Of a DNA stretch of 64,000 bases, positions 22,370 to 33,572 are shown in pieces. The stretch spans positions 124,001 to 188,000 of the forward strand of contig MU839828.1 of NCBI GenBank assembly GCA_030411725.1. Reading direction: 5' to 3'. The position numbers were made by a program, and so were the translations under genes. Position 1 is the stretch's first letter; every line of letters starts with the position of its first letter. Under the pieces are notes generated by a model. It worked only from the letters and a program-made list of their open reading frames with translations, searched no databases and had not been told where the DNA came from. Source of the stretch: Echria macrotheca (Eukaryota; Ascomycota; Sordariomycetes; Sordariales; Schizotheciaceae).

Positions 22370-23160
22370 GGTAGGTGTTTGCGCAGATGCCCAATAGAAA
22401 ATTAAAAATATTGACGACGAATCAGTCTCGACTTATGTGTTCGAGCTTGCACTCTTCTGTGTGATATTCAACACACCATTCCTTGTACACAAATTCCTTT
22501 AAATTCATAGGGTTATAGCTGTTTTTATTGTTTATCAATGTCACTTGTATCAGTATGGTCAGGCATCCTCTCATTCCCACGCCGTCCCGGGTCTCAATGC
22601 AGTGGAATCTGTGTTTTTTCCCGCCGCTGCGCTCGTCACGACAATATCTCGAGTCCCGATGAATAATTCTTACATATTCCCTCAACGTATTCTTGCCGAA
22701 ATCCCCGTTCGCCCGCTCCTCCTGGCCCGCTCCTCCTCCTCCGCTCCTCCTGCATCAGTCGCACTATGAATCGCCCGGATTTCATCACCGTCCGGTACAT
22801 CTGTCCTCAGACATCCATCGATGGTTTAGGTTCGAGACGTAACAGATCCCCGGGGATTGGATGATCCTTTCTCGTAAAAGGAGGGTTGAAGTTGACACGG
22901 AACCGGTTTTTCTTCTGCGGCTCATAAAATGATTGGATGGTGTCCCGGGTGAGTCCGAGATCCCCTCACGGGTAACCATACCTGCCTTGCCTGCTTGGTA
23001 ATACACTGACCACGGGGCCCGGACTTGTCAAAAAACAACCTCCAAGCCGCTCCCTTGTGTTCACGAGAACTCCTACAAAGCATCGTATCGTTCTTTCCAT
23101 CGAGGTGCTAGTCTAGACTCTAATCGCAACAACCCCAAACAACACTCAACCAGCACCACC
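22370..23160. other. Intergenic
   Basis: No supported gene. CT-rich DNA with CAACA repeats just before 23161 fits the promoter and leader of the next gene. Confidence 0.45.
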
Positions 23161-24231
23161 ATGACGTCATCCCCCCTTTCCATCCCCCCCGGCGCAACCG
23201 CCCGGGTCTCAATCATCGACTCAACCGCGCGCATCTCCAACGTCGAAATCACCTACTTCCTCTCGGGCCCCCCGATCCCGGGCTTCACCCACCTCGGCAC
23301 CGTCCCGGCCTGGTCCTTCCTCATCGAATCGCCCACGACCAACCAAAAAATCCTTTTTGATCTTGCCGTGCCCCCAGACTACCAAACCTCCTTCAGCCCG
23401 GCCCTCGCGTCGCGCATCCAATCAATGTCCTGGACCGTCACCGCCGACAAACACATCTCCCAAATCCTGACCTCCAACGGTGTCTCCCCATCCGAAATCA
23501 ACGCGATCATCTGGTCCCACTCCCACTTCGACCACATCGGCGACCCGTCCACCTTCCCGCCCTCGACAGACCTCGTCGTCGGCCCCGGCTTCGCGAAGGA
23601 TTTCCTCCCCGCGTACCCGACCAACCCCGACTCAGCGCTGCACGAGCGGTATTTCGCCGGCCGTAAGGTCGTGGAGATCGATTTCGACGGCGCGTCGTCA
23701 TCCCTAAGAATTGGCGGCTTCCGCGCGTTCGATTTTTTTGGGGATGGCTCGTTTTACCTGCTTGATACCCCGGGCCATATGCAGGGCCACATGTCCGGGC
23801 TGGCGCGGACAAGCGTCAATCCGGACACGTTTATTATGATGGGCGGGGATTTGGTGCATCACGGTGGTGAGCTGCGGCCTTCTCCCCTGCTGAAAATTCC
23901 GCGGGAGGTTAGGTTGATGGGTGGGGGGTGTTGTTGTCCGGGGGAGGTGTTTGAGAGGATCAAGGTTGAGGGTGGCGGGGGGAAGGCGGATGAGCCGTTC
24001 TTTGGGCCGGCTATGGGGTTTGATATTGCCGAGGCGAGGGAGACGATCAGGAAGGCGCAGGGGTTTGATGCGGACGAGAATGTGTGGTTTGTGTTTGCGC
24101 ATGATCCGACTATTTTGGGGGCTGTGGATTTGTTTCCGGCGACGGCGAATGGGTGGAAGGAAAAGGGGTGGCGGGAGAAGGTGTTGTGGAAGTTTTTGGA
24201 GGATTTTCGGGGTGTTCTGGGCGAGGAGTAA
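23161..24231 (+). CDS. Metallo-beta-lactamase-fold hydrolase
   Basis: A single exon of 356 residues. The zinc-binding motif HSHFDH lies at residues about 120-125 (HxHxDH). The third histidine is likely the one in DTPGHMQGH, and an acidic ligand follows in MMGGDLVHH. A last histidine lies in FVFAHDPT. The spacing matches the lactonase/glyoxalase-like branch of the superfamily. No signal peptide. Fungal members near secondary-metabolite or detoxification genes often open lactones or thioesters, but the substrate cannot be read from sequence. The next gene, the sulfotransferase paralogue, converges on it. The C-terminal Cys run (GGGCCCPG) is unusual. Confidence 0.87.
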   Translation: MTSSPLSIPPGATARVSIIDSTARISNVEITYFLSGPPIPGFTHLGTVPAWSFLIESPTTNQKILFDLAVPPDYQTSFSPALASRIQSMSWTVTADKHISQILTSNGVSPSEINAIIWSHSHFDHIGDPSTFPPSTDLVVGPGFAKDFLPAYPTNPDSALHERYFAGRKVVEIDFDGASSSLRIGGFRAFDFFGDGSFYLLDTPGHMQGHMSGLARTSVNPDTFIMMGGDLVHHGGELRPSPLLKIPREVRLMGGGCCCPGEVFERIKVEGGGGKADEPFFGPAMGFDIAEARETIRKAQGFDADENVWFVFAHDPTILGAVDLFPATANGWKEKGWREKVLWKFLEDFRGVLGEE

Positions 24232-24682
24232 ACCGTAGGTCCGACACAACCGAGATGCTAGGGGGAATGCCGAAGGGAGTGCATTGGCTCAGGAGATAGT
24301 GGTCGTGTACGGCATTATTTTAGCGACTCGATTATCAAGAGGACAATGGGTGTGTTGCTAATGCAGTAAATCAGGGTGCAGCAAGCCAGTTTTCTCGAAG
24401 CCAAGGCAGCCAAAATGCGAGCCGACAAAAGTAACAGAGGCGATCTGTCATTACTTTCACAGAGCAACAGTCTTCTTCGTAAGGGAACCCCAGATCTCAC
24501 TGCGTGAAGGTTTCGCCTTGCCAACGTCATCAATCCGACTCCCATAAAACACCTGGCCCGGGTCTCGATTCCGGCGTGGTAATCTGGAATCCGCGACGAA
24601 TCTAGGCAGTTCAAGTTTCCCTTGCCGAGCGTACTTTCGAGCTGGAGTGAGCCGTGGCTCATTTGTCCGGATACTCCTTCAA
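24232..24682. other. Convergent 3' region
   Basis: About 450 bp between two convergent genes; nothing further recognised. Confidence 0.45.
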
Positions 24683-25660
24683 CTAGACTAGGTAGGCATT
24701 GCCTGTAGACTTTCCAAAACTTAGTGCCCGGCCTGCCCTGATCAGAAGCCACACGCCTACGAGCATGACCGGGAACCTCAGAATCATCCACAACGCCTTC
24801 AACAAGCTGATGGCCATACCGCGTCTCAACGTGCGCCTCAGCGACCTCCCATCATTGACCCTCGGAAACGGCACCCCCGGTCCCGGCTCCGGCGCACCCA
24901 GAAACGCACACAACGGACCCCATCCGTCGCCCAGACGGTATTCAAGCAACTGTCCCGGCGGCACCATGGCCCTCACAGCCGCATAATGCGCCTCGTACTT
25001 GTCCCTGTCAACAGCCCGCATCTCAACCACCGTATCGACCTCGAACCAAGCCCTCAGCACATCCCACCTCATGGTGATCCCAAACGTACCCACAAGCGGC
25101 TCAGCAAACCGGCGCACCAGCGTACCGGGCCATCCCGTCACCAGCTGCACCAAAGTCTCGTCGATGCTGGCGGCCCACTTGTCCGGATCGCGGTAGCACA
25201 GAATGACCTTTGCGCGCGGGTACGCCTTGATCAGCGACGCCGGGTACAGGCACGCCACGTCCGCGATGCCGTGGTAGTCGGCCAGCAGGACGTCCCACTC
25301 CTGCCGGGTGAAGGGCGTCGTGTCGGGTGCGAAGGACGGGTGGAGCCAGCCCGGTGGTCGGGATGGGTAGAGCACGCGCATGTAGGGCAGGTTGGCCCAT
25401 GCTGCTCGCGCCCATTGCTGCAGCAGCTGCGGGTTTTCCTTGGCCCAGGTTGCCATGTGCCGTCCGTGCAGCACGCGGTCGAGGCCGAGCATGTTGAGGG
25501 CCGTGGTCATCGAGTAGGTGCCAGTGCGGAAGGCTCCGAGGCAGAGGACGCCGCCGTCGTTGCCGAGTGTTGTAACAGGGCACGTGTTGTCCTTGGTGTC
25601 CGGAAGGACAGCATCGATCTCGCTGTCATATTGGGGTTTCTTGTTGCGAAGGGTCGCCAT
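24683..25660 (-). CDS. Sulfotransferase-like family protein (copy 2)
   Basis: A single exon of 325 residues and the paralogue of the gene at 2005-2859. The phosphosulfate-loop motif GAFRTGTYS sits at about 42-50, after a 40-residue polar N-terminus. Shared blocks follow: ALNMLGLDRVLHGRH, YPRAKVILCYRDPDKW and LLEYRLGDGWGPLCAFLG. The C-terminus has a hydrophobic helix (WMILRFPVMLVGVWLLI) that fits a membrane anchor. The two copies differ clearly in sequence, so the duplication is old. Expected chemistry is PAPS-dependent sulfonation with unknown acceptor. The gene converges with the metallo-beta-lactamase-fold gene. Confidence 0.87.
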   Translation of the reverse strand: MATLRNKKPQYDSEIDAVLPDTKDNTCPVTTLGNDGGVLCLGAFRTGTYSMTTALNMLGLDRVLHGRHMATWAKENPQLLQQWARAAWANLPYMRVLYPSRPPGWLHPSFAPDTTPFTRQEWDVLLADYHGIADVACLYPASLIKAYPRAKVILCYRDPDKWAASIDETLVQLVTGWPGTLVRRFAEPLVGTFGITMRWDVLRAWFEVDTVVEMRAVDRDKYEAHYAAVRAMVPPGQLLEYRLGDGWGPLCAFLGAPEPGPGVPFPRVNDGRSLRRTLRRGMAISLLKALWMILRFPVMLVGVWLLIRAGRALSFGKSTGNAYLV

Positions 25661-26764
25661 TTTCGGCTAGAACTGTAGCGTTTGTCGGACAGCGTGTAGC
25701 TGAGAGATGGAGCGGGTCCTAAGAACGACTAAAGAAAGAAGACACTGCAGTAGAGAAAAAGAAGTGGGGGAAGTGGGAACAGGGGATGTCAACCTACAGA
25801 TAAGGGAAGTTATCTACCTCGGTATGCGTCTAGCGTTTGGTAATGGAAGACTTAGCGATCCCATGTTACACGACGTTCCGGGTATGCGACCACAAGCTTC
25901 CGGATATGTGCCAAGCAAAATCCCTCTATGAAATAACATGAGAAAGACTTCGAATCGCTGGTTGCCAAGTACATCCTGCACCGGCCGAAGCGCTGCGCCT
26001 CTGTCTTCCTGCAGCGGCATGCATCGAAATAGGCGGTTGGGCCTGCTACCGATTAAACCGTCGCGAAATCGTCAAGTGTAGCCAATTACCAATGTCGTTT
26101 GTCCCGTGCGGGCGGGCTGTTGCGTTAGCGGAAGTTCAAACCGCGCCGTTATTGGAGCGACTGGGTCTTGCCAAGTCAACAACGGTATTGAGAAGCCCTG
26201 CAAAATGGGTGTGGCTTCATGTTGGTGTGTGGCCTGATTGATAAATCCTGTACGGACGACACGGTATAAGATCAGGTTCCTATCCAAAAGACCTTTTGGC
26301 CGGCGAGACTGAAAATGGGTCGGCAAGGCTACAGCATGGAACAGCTAAGTAGGTAGTTGAGAGAAGACTTAGCGAACCTTGGAAAGCTCTGGAAAAATTA
26401 GTTGCAGCCTTCCCTACCTACCTATGGTTATGGATGACGTAAAAAAGGAAAATTTGTGTGCCTAGTAGATTCTTTGCAGACGCCGGGCTGTTTCACAGCA
26501 GGTCACGGCATGCGTAAGAAACAGCAGCTACTTTCCTGGGCTAGCTCTAGAGCAGAACTAATGCCGCAACGGAAATGTGTCCTTGACTCACAGGATCACA
26601 TGCGTCTGTGCTTTGCAGGTCTCAGAAAAATATTTAATCTGCCCTCCCCAGCCTACAAAATCTCCCCCATCTTCTCCCTCACCAAGCGGGTTGGATGGTT
26701 GACCGGGCGGCTTCCTATCGTGCAAGTTCTCACTGAGCGCTTGCCGCCTTGAAAGGCAAGCAAC
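25661..26764. other. Intergenic
   Basis: About 1.1 kb with no supported gene, leading into the repeat blocks. Confidence 0.45.
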
Positions 26765-26935
26765 GTGGGCGATGGTTTTTCACTGAGGGATGATGCACAA
26801 TCCATGTGTGCAACAGCTTTTCACCGAGGGAGAAGATGGATACACAGAATGGACAATGATCATTCACTGAGGGACGATGCACAATCAAAGTGGGCGATGG
26901 CACTTGGAGGGATTATGGCCGATGACTGAGAGGCA
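26765..26935. repeat. Minisatellite-like block
   Basis: The phrase TTCACTGAGGGATGATGCAC recurs with changes near 26780, 26818 (CACCGAGGGAGAAGATG) and 26861. Each copy is linked to GTGGGCGATGG or similar. About three to four diverged units are present, with no coding frame of note. Confidence 0.55.
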
Positions 26936-26997
26936 ATGTGGGCATAACATCCATTGCACTGAGCTCATTTGAACGAGTCACGAGGCATATCCAACCA

Positions 26998-28530
26998 TAG
27001 GTCACGAAATGTCGGTGCAAGCTGGCAGTTACTCCGATCATGGGCAGGATCAAAGTAAGCGGCCGGGTAGAGCAGAATCTACCGCGGAAGTTTGCATCTC
27101 CCGAAGGTTTATCTAGGTAAAGCCACCATTGGGCCGTTGGATGGCTGACCATCATCGGCATTACACCTCCGGCGCCAACAATCCTTGAACAAGGACGAAG
27201 ACATGGGCAGAGGGCGTGGAAGAGGCACGGGCAGACCGGTAGTATCCGAGGGCGAGGCGATGCGTCGGCGAAGTAAACAAGAGATATCTAACAATCTCGT
27301 GGGGGAATGTCGGTGCAAGTTTGTAGTCACTTCGATCATGGAAAGGATCGAAAGACGCCTAAACTTGCATCGCCGAAACGGTTGTTCTAGGTAGGTCAAA
27401 TGACCATGGGCATGCGCAAATGGGTAGCCTTCATTGGTATTATACCTCCGGTACCCCCTTCAATAAGGTCGAGGACATGGGCGGAGGGCGAGGAAGGGGT
27501 AGATGCACACAGGGGTATCTGGGGGTGAGGCGTGAACACGAGATATCGAACAATCTCGGGAATGTCGACGTTTGCGGTCACTTCGATCATGGGCAGGATC
27601 GAATGACGCGGAAAGGGTCACCCCTTTCTGCAGAAGCTTGCATCGCCGAACGGTTTTTCTAGGTTGAACGACCATTGTCGTGCAAATGGGTAGCCTTCAT
27701 TGGTATTATACCTCCGGTACCCCCCGTTCAACAAGGTCGAGGACACGGGCGGAGGGCGGGAAAGGAGTGGACACAGACCTGGGCATCTTGGAGTAAGGCG
27801 ATACGCGGCGACGTAAACGAGATACCGAACAATCTCGGAAATGTCGGTGCAGCTTGCGGTCACTTCGATCATGGAAAGGATCGAAAGACGTGGAAAGGCG
27901 CCAGAACGACCCTTTCCGCAGAAGCTTGCATCGCCGAACGGCATCGCCGAACGGTTTTTCTAGGTTAAGTGACCATTGCACACGAGATGAGTAGCCTTCA
28001 TTGGTATTATACCTCCGGTACCCCCTTCAATAAGAACGAAGGCACGGGCGGAGGGCGGGAAAGGAGTGGACACAGACCTGGGCACCTGGGGGCGAGGCGT
28101 AAACAGGAGATACCGAACAATCTCGGAAATGTCGGTGCAAGCTCGCGGTCACTTCGATCATGGGCAGGATCGAAGTATGCGGAAAGCGACAGAACGACCC
28201 TTTCCGCGCAAGCTTGCGTCGCCGAACGGCATCGCCGAACGGTTTTTCTAGGTTAAACGACCATTCGCGTTTAAGGGGGGCAACCTTCATTGGTATTATA
28301 CCTCCGGGCCCCGCCTTGAATAAGGACGAAGACATGGACGGAGGGCGAGGAAGGGGAATGTCGATGCAAGTTTGCGGTCACTTCAATCATGGGCAGGATC
28401 GAAGAATGCGGAAAGTCAGGGCTTACCGCAGAAACTTGCATCGCCGAACGGTTTTTCTAGGTTTCTAACGCGAACCATGGGCGCGCTAATGGGTAACCTT
28501 CATTGGTATTACACCTCAGGTACCCGCTGA
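26998..28530. repeat. Tandem array of about six 230-300 bp units
   Basis: Units can be phased on AATGTCGGTGCAAG-type boxes near 27007, 27307, 27558, 27840, 28128 and 28359. Each unit carries the same ordered boxes: a dyad CTTCGATC-N8-GATCGAAG, then CTTGCATCGCCGAACGG with TTTTTCTAGGT, then TTCATTGGTATTATACCTCC, then a GGACATGGGCGGAGGGC purine-rich box, then GAACAATCTCGG. Unit length varies through small deletions, and through a duplicated CATCGCCGAACGG box in two units. Frames of 60-108 codons are open on both strands through the units, but unit lengths are not multiples of three, so I do not call protein repeats. Confidence 0.85.
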
Positions 28531-29405
28531 GTGGGCTGGCGGGGGACGAAGACCGAGTATCTGAGGGCGAGGAGACATCTGCGGAAGCAAGGTTATCCGA
28601 CGGGTCGATGAGACAAGACCTGAAGAAGACGAGAGGTTGAAGGGTGGGAGACCGAAGACCGCATCGACCGAGGACTTGGTGGCAGAGGAGAGCACTGGGT
28701 GATGATGGGGAAGAGAAGAGAGGACTGAGCGAGGTAGAGGTCGAGGTTATATACTAGGTGTCGAGGGCAGAGAACAATCGCAAATTTTCGTCCTCAACCG
28801 AAGTGTCTATCTTCGACATCACGATGCCTTCCTGAATATCACGATGCCTTTCTGAATACATGGTCGATGACGCAGGTCTGCTGACACATTTCTTGACTCG
28901 GAAGGGGCTGCTGTCGGCGGTTCCGTCATCATCCTTCTACAATCAGGGGAAATCATGCGGCGGTGTTCAATCGCGGATGAAAAGAGGGAAGGCATCTTGA
29001 GCAGGCTGGGCCAGAAAGAACATGCACGTCCAACATGGAACTGTCGCTGCCAAAAGTCCTGACTCGATCGTCTGCTACTTTCTCGATTCCCTGGGTTGAT
29101 CGCCTTCCTCTTGCTCTCGTTGGGGTATGACGTTGCTTCATCGTTTGACGGGAAACAACACAAGATGCAGTTGCGCCCGGTGTTGACGGCAGTACACTCG
29201 ACTCAAGTTGGAAGGCGATTACGGGAACATCTTCGGCCGGCAATTGCACATGATGCGGTCGCTTCCAGAACATTCAAGACACCACGACGAAGAGCGGATG
29301 ATTAGTGCCAAAACCAAATCACTCGTGGTACCATCTTGGTTGTCTATTGAGTCTATGGAAATCTCAAACGTCCCACATGTTTCCTGGGGTTGTCCTTTCC
29401 TCTGA
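28531..29405. other. Intergenic
   Basis: No supported gene between the tandem array and the 3' end of the GH12 gene. Purine-rich GAGGACG-type DNA extends to about 28760. Confidence 0.45.
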
Positions 29406-30481
29406 TCAGATCACATCGGCGGAGAAGTGGTTGCAAGTAAACGTCGCCGGTCCTCCGGTAAAACATTCGGTTCCAACCTGGAACACTAATCGGATGTCAG
29501 CGAGCCGGGAGGGACCGGTTGACGCGAATCAAGAAAAAAATAGGGAGGTTGACAAACCGATCAAATGTTGGTCCTGGGCGGGGAACCGATCAAACCGCTC
29601 GAGGAAGCCAAAGAACTCCCTGACATCTCCCCTAAACGACCTGATGGTCACGCCCGGCATGGGCACAAAGCTATATACTTTCATCTCACCATTGAAGCCG
29701 ATCCACAGGTCCCACATTATACCGCAGATGTTTACGCACTGAACGGATGACCCGATGGGGTAGACGTCGTACCGCGCCAGCCTGTTGCGGTTATCAGCCA
29801 ACACGCACGCGCACACTTTTTCGACATCCTAATCCTATTCTCCGACCCAGCAGGGACATGCAAAGAGAAGGAAAAACAGGTAAGAACATACCAAATCATC
29901 AGCTCAAAGTCGCCCGAAGAGTTAACATGATCCTTATCCCTAGCCGTGAACAAATCATACGCCACATTCGCCTTGACATTCTCGACATCATACGCCCACT
30001 CGACCGACGTCGGCATGCTTCTGACGGAAGAAATCGTCCGGCCCCGCTCGATCTGCCGGCCCGCATACGGATAGCTCTTGACCCGGTCCGGCGCGCCGGT
30101 CCAGGTCCAGGTCGTGTGCCACTGCACGCCGTCGCCCCGGGGCGAGACGGCATCGACAAAGGTGGTCTGGGACCCGGAGGTGGCGGCGTCGCGGCCCCAG
30201 AGGTTGTTGATCAGCTCGTAGCCTGAGCCGGACCAGTACGCGTAGAGCTCGGCGAGGGTTTCGAGGGGTGGACGGGGGGGGACTGCCGGGGGGGCGCAGG
30301 GCTGGGGTTGGCCGGTGTTGCGGTTTTGGAAGGTCGATAGGGCTTGGGGGGACATTCGGGGAGGGACGGGAGGGGGGAATTTTCTGGGTTCGGGAGCGGG
30401 AGGAGGAGGAGGGTAGTTGTCGTCGCGGCGGCCGGAGAGGGCGTCGCCCACGTTGGGGATCTTGTTGAGGAGGCGGCGCAT
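29406..30481 (-). CDS. Glycoside hydrolase family 12 protein without signal peptide
   Basis: Three exons, 30481-29892, 29781-29558 and 29485-29406, join in frame to 297 residues. Introns start GTATGT and GTTTGT, with branches GCTGATAAC and GCTGACA. The first 85 residues are proline-rich (PPPPPAPEP, PPPVPP) and contain no signal peptide. The GH12 domain follows: GYELINNLWGRDAATSG, VQWHTTWTWTG, then DFELMIW with the nucleophile Glu at about 193, then LWIGFNG, and GTECFTGG with the acid/base Glu at about 278. GH12 enzymes cut beta-1,4-glucans or xyloglucan and are normally secreted. An intact active site behind a cytosolic-looking N-terminus is odd. The last exon was chosen because it restores the second catalytic motif. 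Confidence 0.85.
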
Positions 30482-31559
30482 TTTAGTTCTGTCGTTGAGT
30501 TTCTTTCGTGTGGGGGTTTGGAATGCAAACTGGGTGGAATTCGAATGATGTCTGTCAAGAGATTTTTTGAAGGGTTGAAGTCAAAGGTTCAGTGACGTTG
30601 GGCGCGGACGTCCGGTCCATTGGCGCGCCGGGCGCTAGGCTCGGCATGTTCTAATTGTGTGACGGCCGCGTCGATCGACGCCAATCATCGTTATCAAAAA
30701 TAACCCCGAGACATGCAGACTGGCGTATCTAACAGCTTGATTCGTCCCTCGCCGCGCGTTGCATGCAAAAAGCTGTGACGGAAACCGCAGACAGAAGAAG
30801 TTCAACAGTAACCCTTGACGTGAGCAAAACCAATATTTTTGATGCAGAACCCGTCCATTAAAGAGACTGCAAGGCTGGCAGTACAGAGAGCCAAGATTGA
30901 TGCCGACCATAAAGTTGGGAAAAATATATTTCGCAAAAAAGAAGTGTTGATAAGAGGGTAAAAATCTAGTTTCACATATATCTGGGATTTCGTGGAAAAT
31001 GCGCGCTATCCTGCTCGCGCCCGCCCCTCTTCACAGTGTCCAATTATGCCTACTTTGGCAATCGTCAGGAGAGCAGGCAGACAGATCCTGGAAAATAAAC
31101 AGGAGGATTTAGGTCCCTTGGATACGAGACAATATAGCATGACAGGCTTCTCATCTCCCTACAGATCTTCCGCACGCGCAGGCAGGCCGATGGGCTACCG
31201 CAAGCCCTTTACTCGTAGTCCCGAATCTTACCATAGTTTATGTCCATGGACGTTTGCTAGGCTGGAAGCTATAGAAACTTTAAATACGGTTAAAGATAGC
31301 AAGTGTTGTTTGTAAGGGACCAGTCAGGACTGGAACAGATAAGCTGAAGTTTGCAAGCGTACCTACCTACTTTACCGTACTGACATTATTATGATTATCA
31401 TTGAGATATTCCCGGACAGGATTTGAATCGTCAGTTGTAAAAGTGAGGACGGTCTGATCAGCAACGAACACGACAGCTAACAGCAATTTTTATTCCGGCT
31501 ATTACTAGATCCAACTAGATCTCCGACCTGGATTACTATGAAACAAGTAGCCTAGGTAT
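30482..31559. other. Intergenic
   Basis: About 1.1 kb without a supported gene. A GATTCAAATCC box near 31420 on the minus strand resembles a tRNA B-box, but no cloverleaf can be built around it. Confidence 0.45.
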
Positions 31560-33572
31560 TTACCGGTGGTTGTGTGCTTTTTCCGTCAATCTTTCGAGGT
31601 TTTCAACCTCGTCTATAGAAAGGGACGGCATCGAACCGTCGACCCCAACAGCGGCGCCAATCAGCACGCCTAAGGCCCGGATCTGGTGCCTCATTACAGG
31701 CAACACTAACTCTTCCTCAGGGATATGCTGCAGCATGCCTTCTACAATGTCCGCCGGCATCATTGCGGACATGTCGAGGATCAAGCTCCGCATCGCCCGC
31801 ACGAACTCCGGGTTCAGCGGCAGCGATGCTAACACCTCCTCGTACATCGCCGGAGTGAAGATTGGGGGCGCAGAATCCCACCGCCCGCTCCCCATAGCGC
31901 GCATCGTGCCGTCAATGGCCAGTTCGACCTTATCCCTCCCGATGCGTGACAGAAACGGCGAGATGTATGGAAAAAATTCCATCATCTCGTACACCAGCGC
32001 CCTTTCCTTCTCCGTGTTATTCAGAACGCCGTAGTGTTTCGACAGCGTCGCCGTGATTGAGAACCGGTCCCCCTCCAAGTCGTACTCGGGAAACTGTCGC
32101 CGGAAGCCTTCGTACCAGGTAATCTCGGGCCGCTCGACGGCGACGACGGCCCCGATGGGAGCATCCAGCTCACGAGCATTGAACCCGGCGATCTTGAGGC
32201 TCTGCGTGACCACGTATGCGCGCCGCTGGGCGTCAAACACGTACACGGGTCCCAAGCCCTGCGCCTCGGCCGTGCGGGCTAGCGCTGCGTACCTCCGGCT
32301 AGCTGCCGCGCCGTCGCCGCGAAAGATTTCCTGCATGCCGAGCATCTTGTCGACGGAGGCGAACTGCTTCCAAAGCCCCACCTCGGCGAACCGGTCCCGG
32401 GCGCGGGTCAGCATGTCGTGCACCGAGTCTGTGTCTGCCCGGTCGACGTGCAGAGCACGGATCTCGGCGCACAAGTGGCCCCTATTCATGATTTCCGTCT
32501 CAATTGTGTAGGCCGCCATGAGCCAACTCGGCTTCTCTACCTTAGCCGACGATTCTAGCAGCGCGCGGAACGCGGTGGCGCTCAGCGTGATGCCGTCTTT
32601 CTCATCTGGCGATGGTGGGAGCCTTGGGATGTCTTTCAGCTGCGATTCGAACTCGCTGACCGATTGGTGGTCGTCGAACCGGGCCACGGCAGCGCACCAG
32701 CAGTGGGCGATAATGACCTCTGATGGGGAGAGCCTGGACGAGATTGAGGCGAGTCGGTTTAGGTCTCCGTAGTCTTGTCCAAACATCGAGAGATGCGCGC
32801 AGACGGAGTCGTAGAGGTCGTAGAGCTTCCAGGCGAGCGAAAAGAGGTCGAAGACCTCGGCGTGTCTTGCATGGCTGAAGTATCGGCTCCGCAGGGCCCG
32901 GAGGTCTCGCCAGTTCCGCGTGAGTATATCGGTGGCGAGTTGCTCAGAGGTGGATGTTGTTGTTGTGGTTCCTGGATCGTTGCCGTCTTCGAACATGGGA
33001 GGTAGATTCAATAGCGTGACCATCCTGTGCGGGATGTCTGGCATATCTCCGAGGGAAGAGCGACGAATGTGGATGTCGATTAGAGTTCGAAACCAGATGA
33101 ATATGAGTTGGAACTATTGCGTATCAGGACATATTAAGGTGGAGGAAAAGGATGGGAGAAAATTGTGCGAGAAAAACATGAAAAGGTGGGGGAGGGGGGG
33201 GAATGAATACAGCAAAAGAAGGAAAAGGGAGCATACGTCAACAGGTGCAATGCTATTGCAGTCTTGTTTCAGGAGTCGGGATACCGTAGGCTCGAGAAAA
33301 CCACAAGCCGAGGCCGCGTTCTTTACTTTTCCCGCGGAGAATAGCTCGAGCGATGCAACAAGCAACCGTGAAAGACGCTGCTCATTTTCGTTCCCTCCGC
33401 CCAGTCGGCTGGCCTCGACAGCGGCCTGCACATAATGGCCGTGGTCCTCGAGTGAACAAATATGCCGGAATGATGCTTCAAATGTATCATATGCTGGTCG
33501 CGGAGACCAAGTCCCGAACGAGGGGGGTTCGGTTGTACGAGTGTTGACACAAGCACGGCGTATGGGTAGCAT
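31560..33572 (-). CDS. Alpha-helical (TPR-like) protein, partner gene of the CHAT locus
   Basis: Exon 1 (33572-33237) and exon 2 (33113-31560) meet at a phase-0 intron of 123 nt (GTATGC..CAATAG, branch CTGATAC) to give 629 residues. The sequence is almost entirely helical, with repeated Leu/Ala/Tyr heptad-like blocks such as YVQAAVEASRL, LFSLAWKLYDLYD, AAASRRYAALARTAEA and LASLPLN-type turns. This fits an alpha-solenoid of TPR type, although I cannot phase the repeats with confidence. No catalytic motif is seen. It diverges from the beta-rich protein gene across a 380-bp gap, and the CHAT protease gene lies just beyond. A sensor, scaffold or inhibitor role for the protease module is an inference. 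The window's other helical, TPR-like region is the N-terminal half of the CHAT protein. Confidence 0.75.

Noticed and set aside
27185..28468. Protein repeats encoded by the tandem array
   Set aside because: Unit lengths are not multiples of three and frames switch between units, so a conserved repeat protein is unlikely.
26998..28530. CRISPR-like array
   Set aside because: Units are 230-300 bp with conserved interiors, not short repeats with unique spacers, and the genome is fungal.
31381..31480. Possible tRNA or mitochondrial tRNA fragment (GATTCAAATCC box)
   Set aside because: The flanking bases do not form acceptor, D or anticodon stems on either strand.
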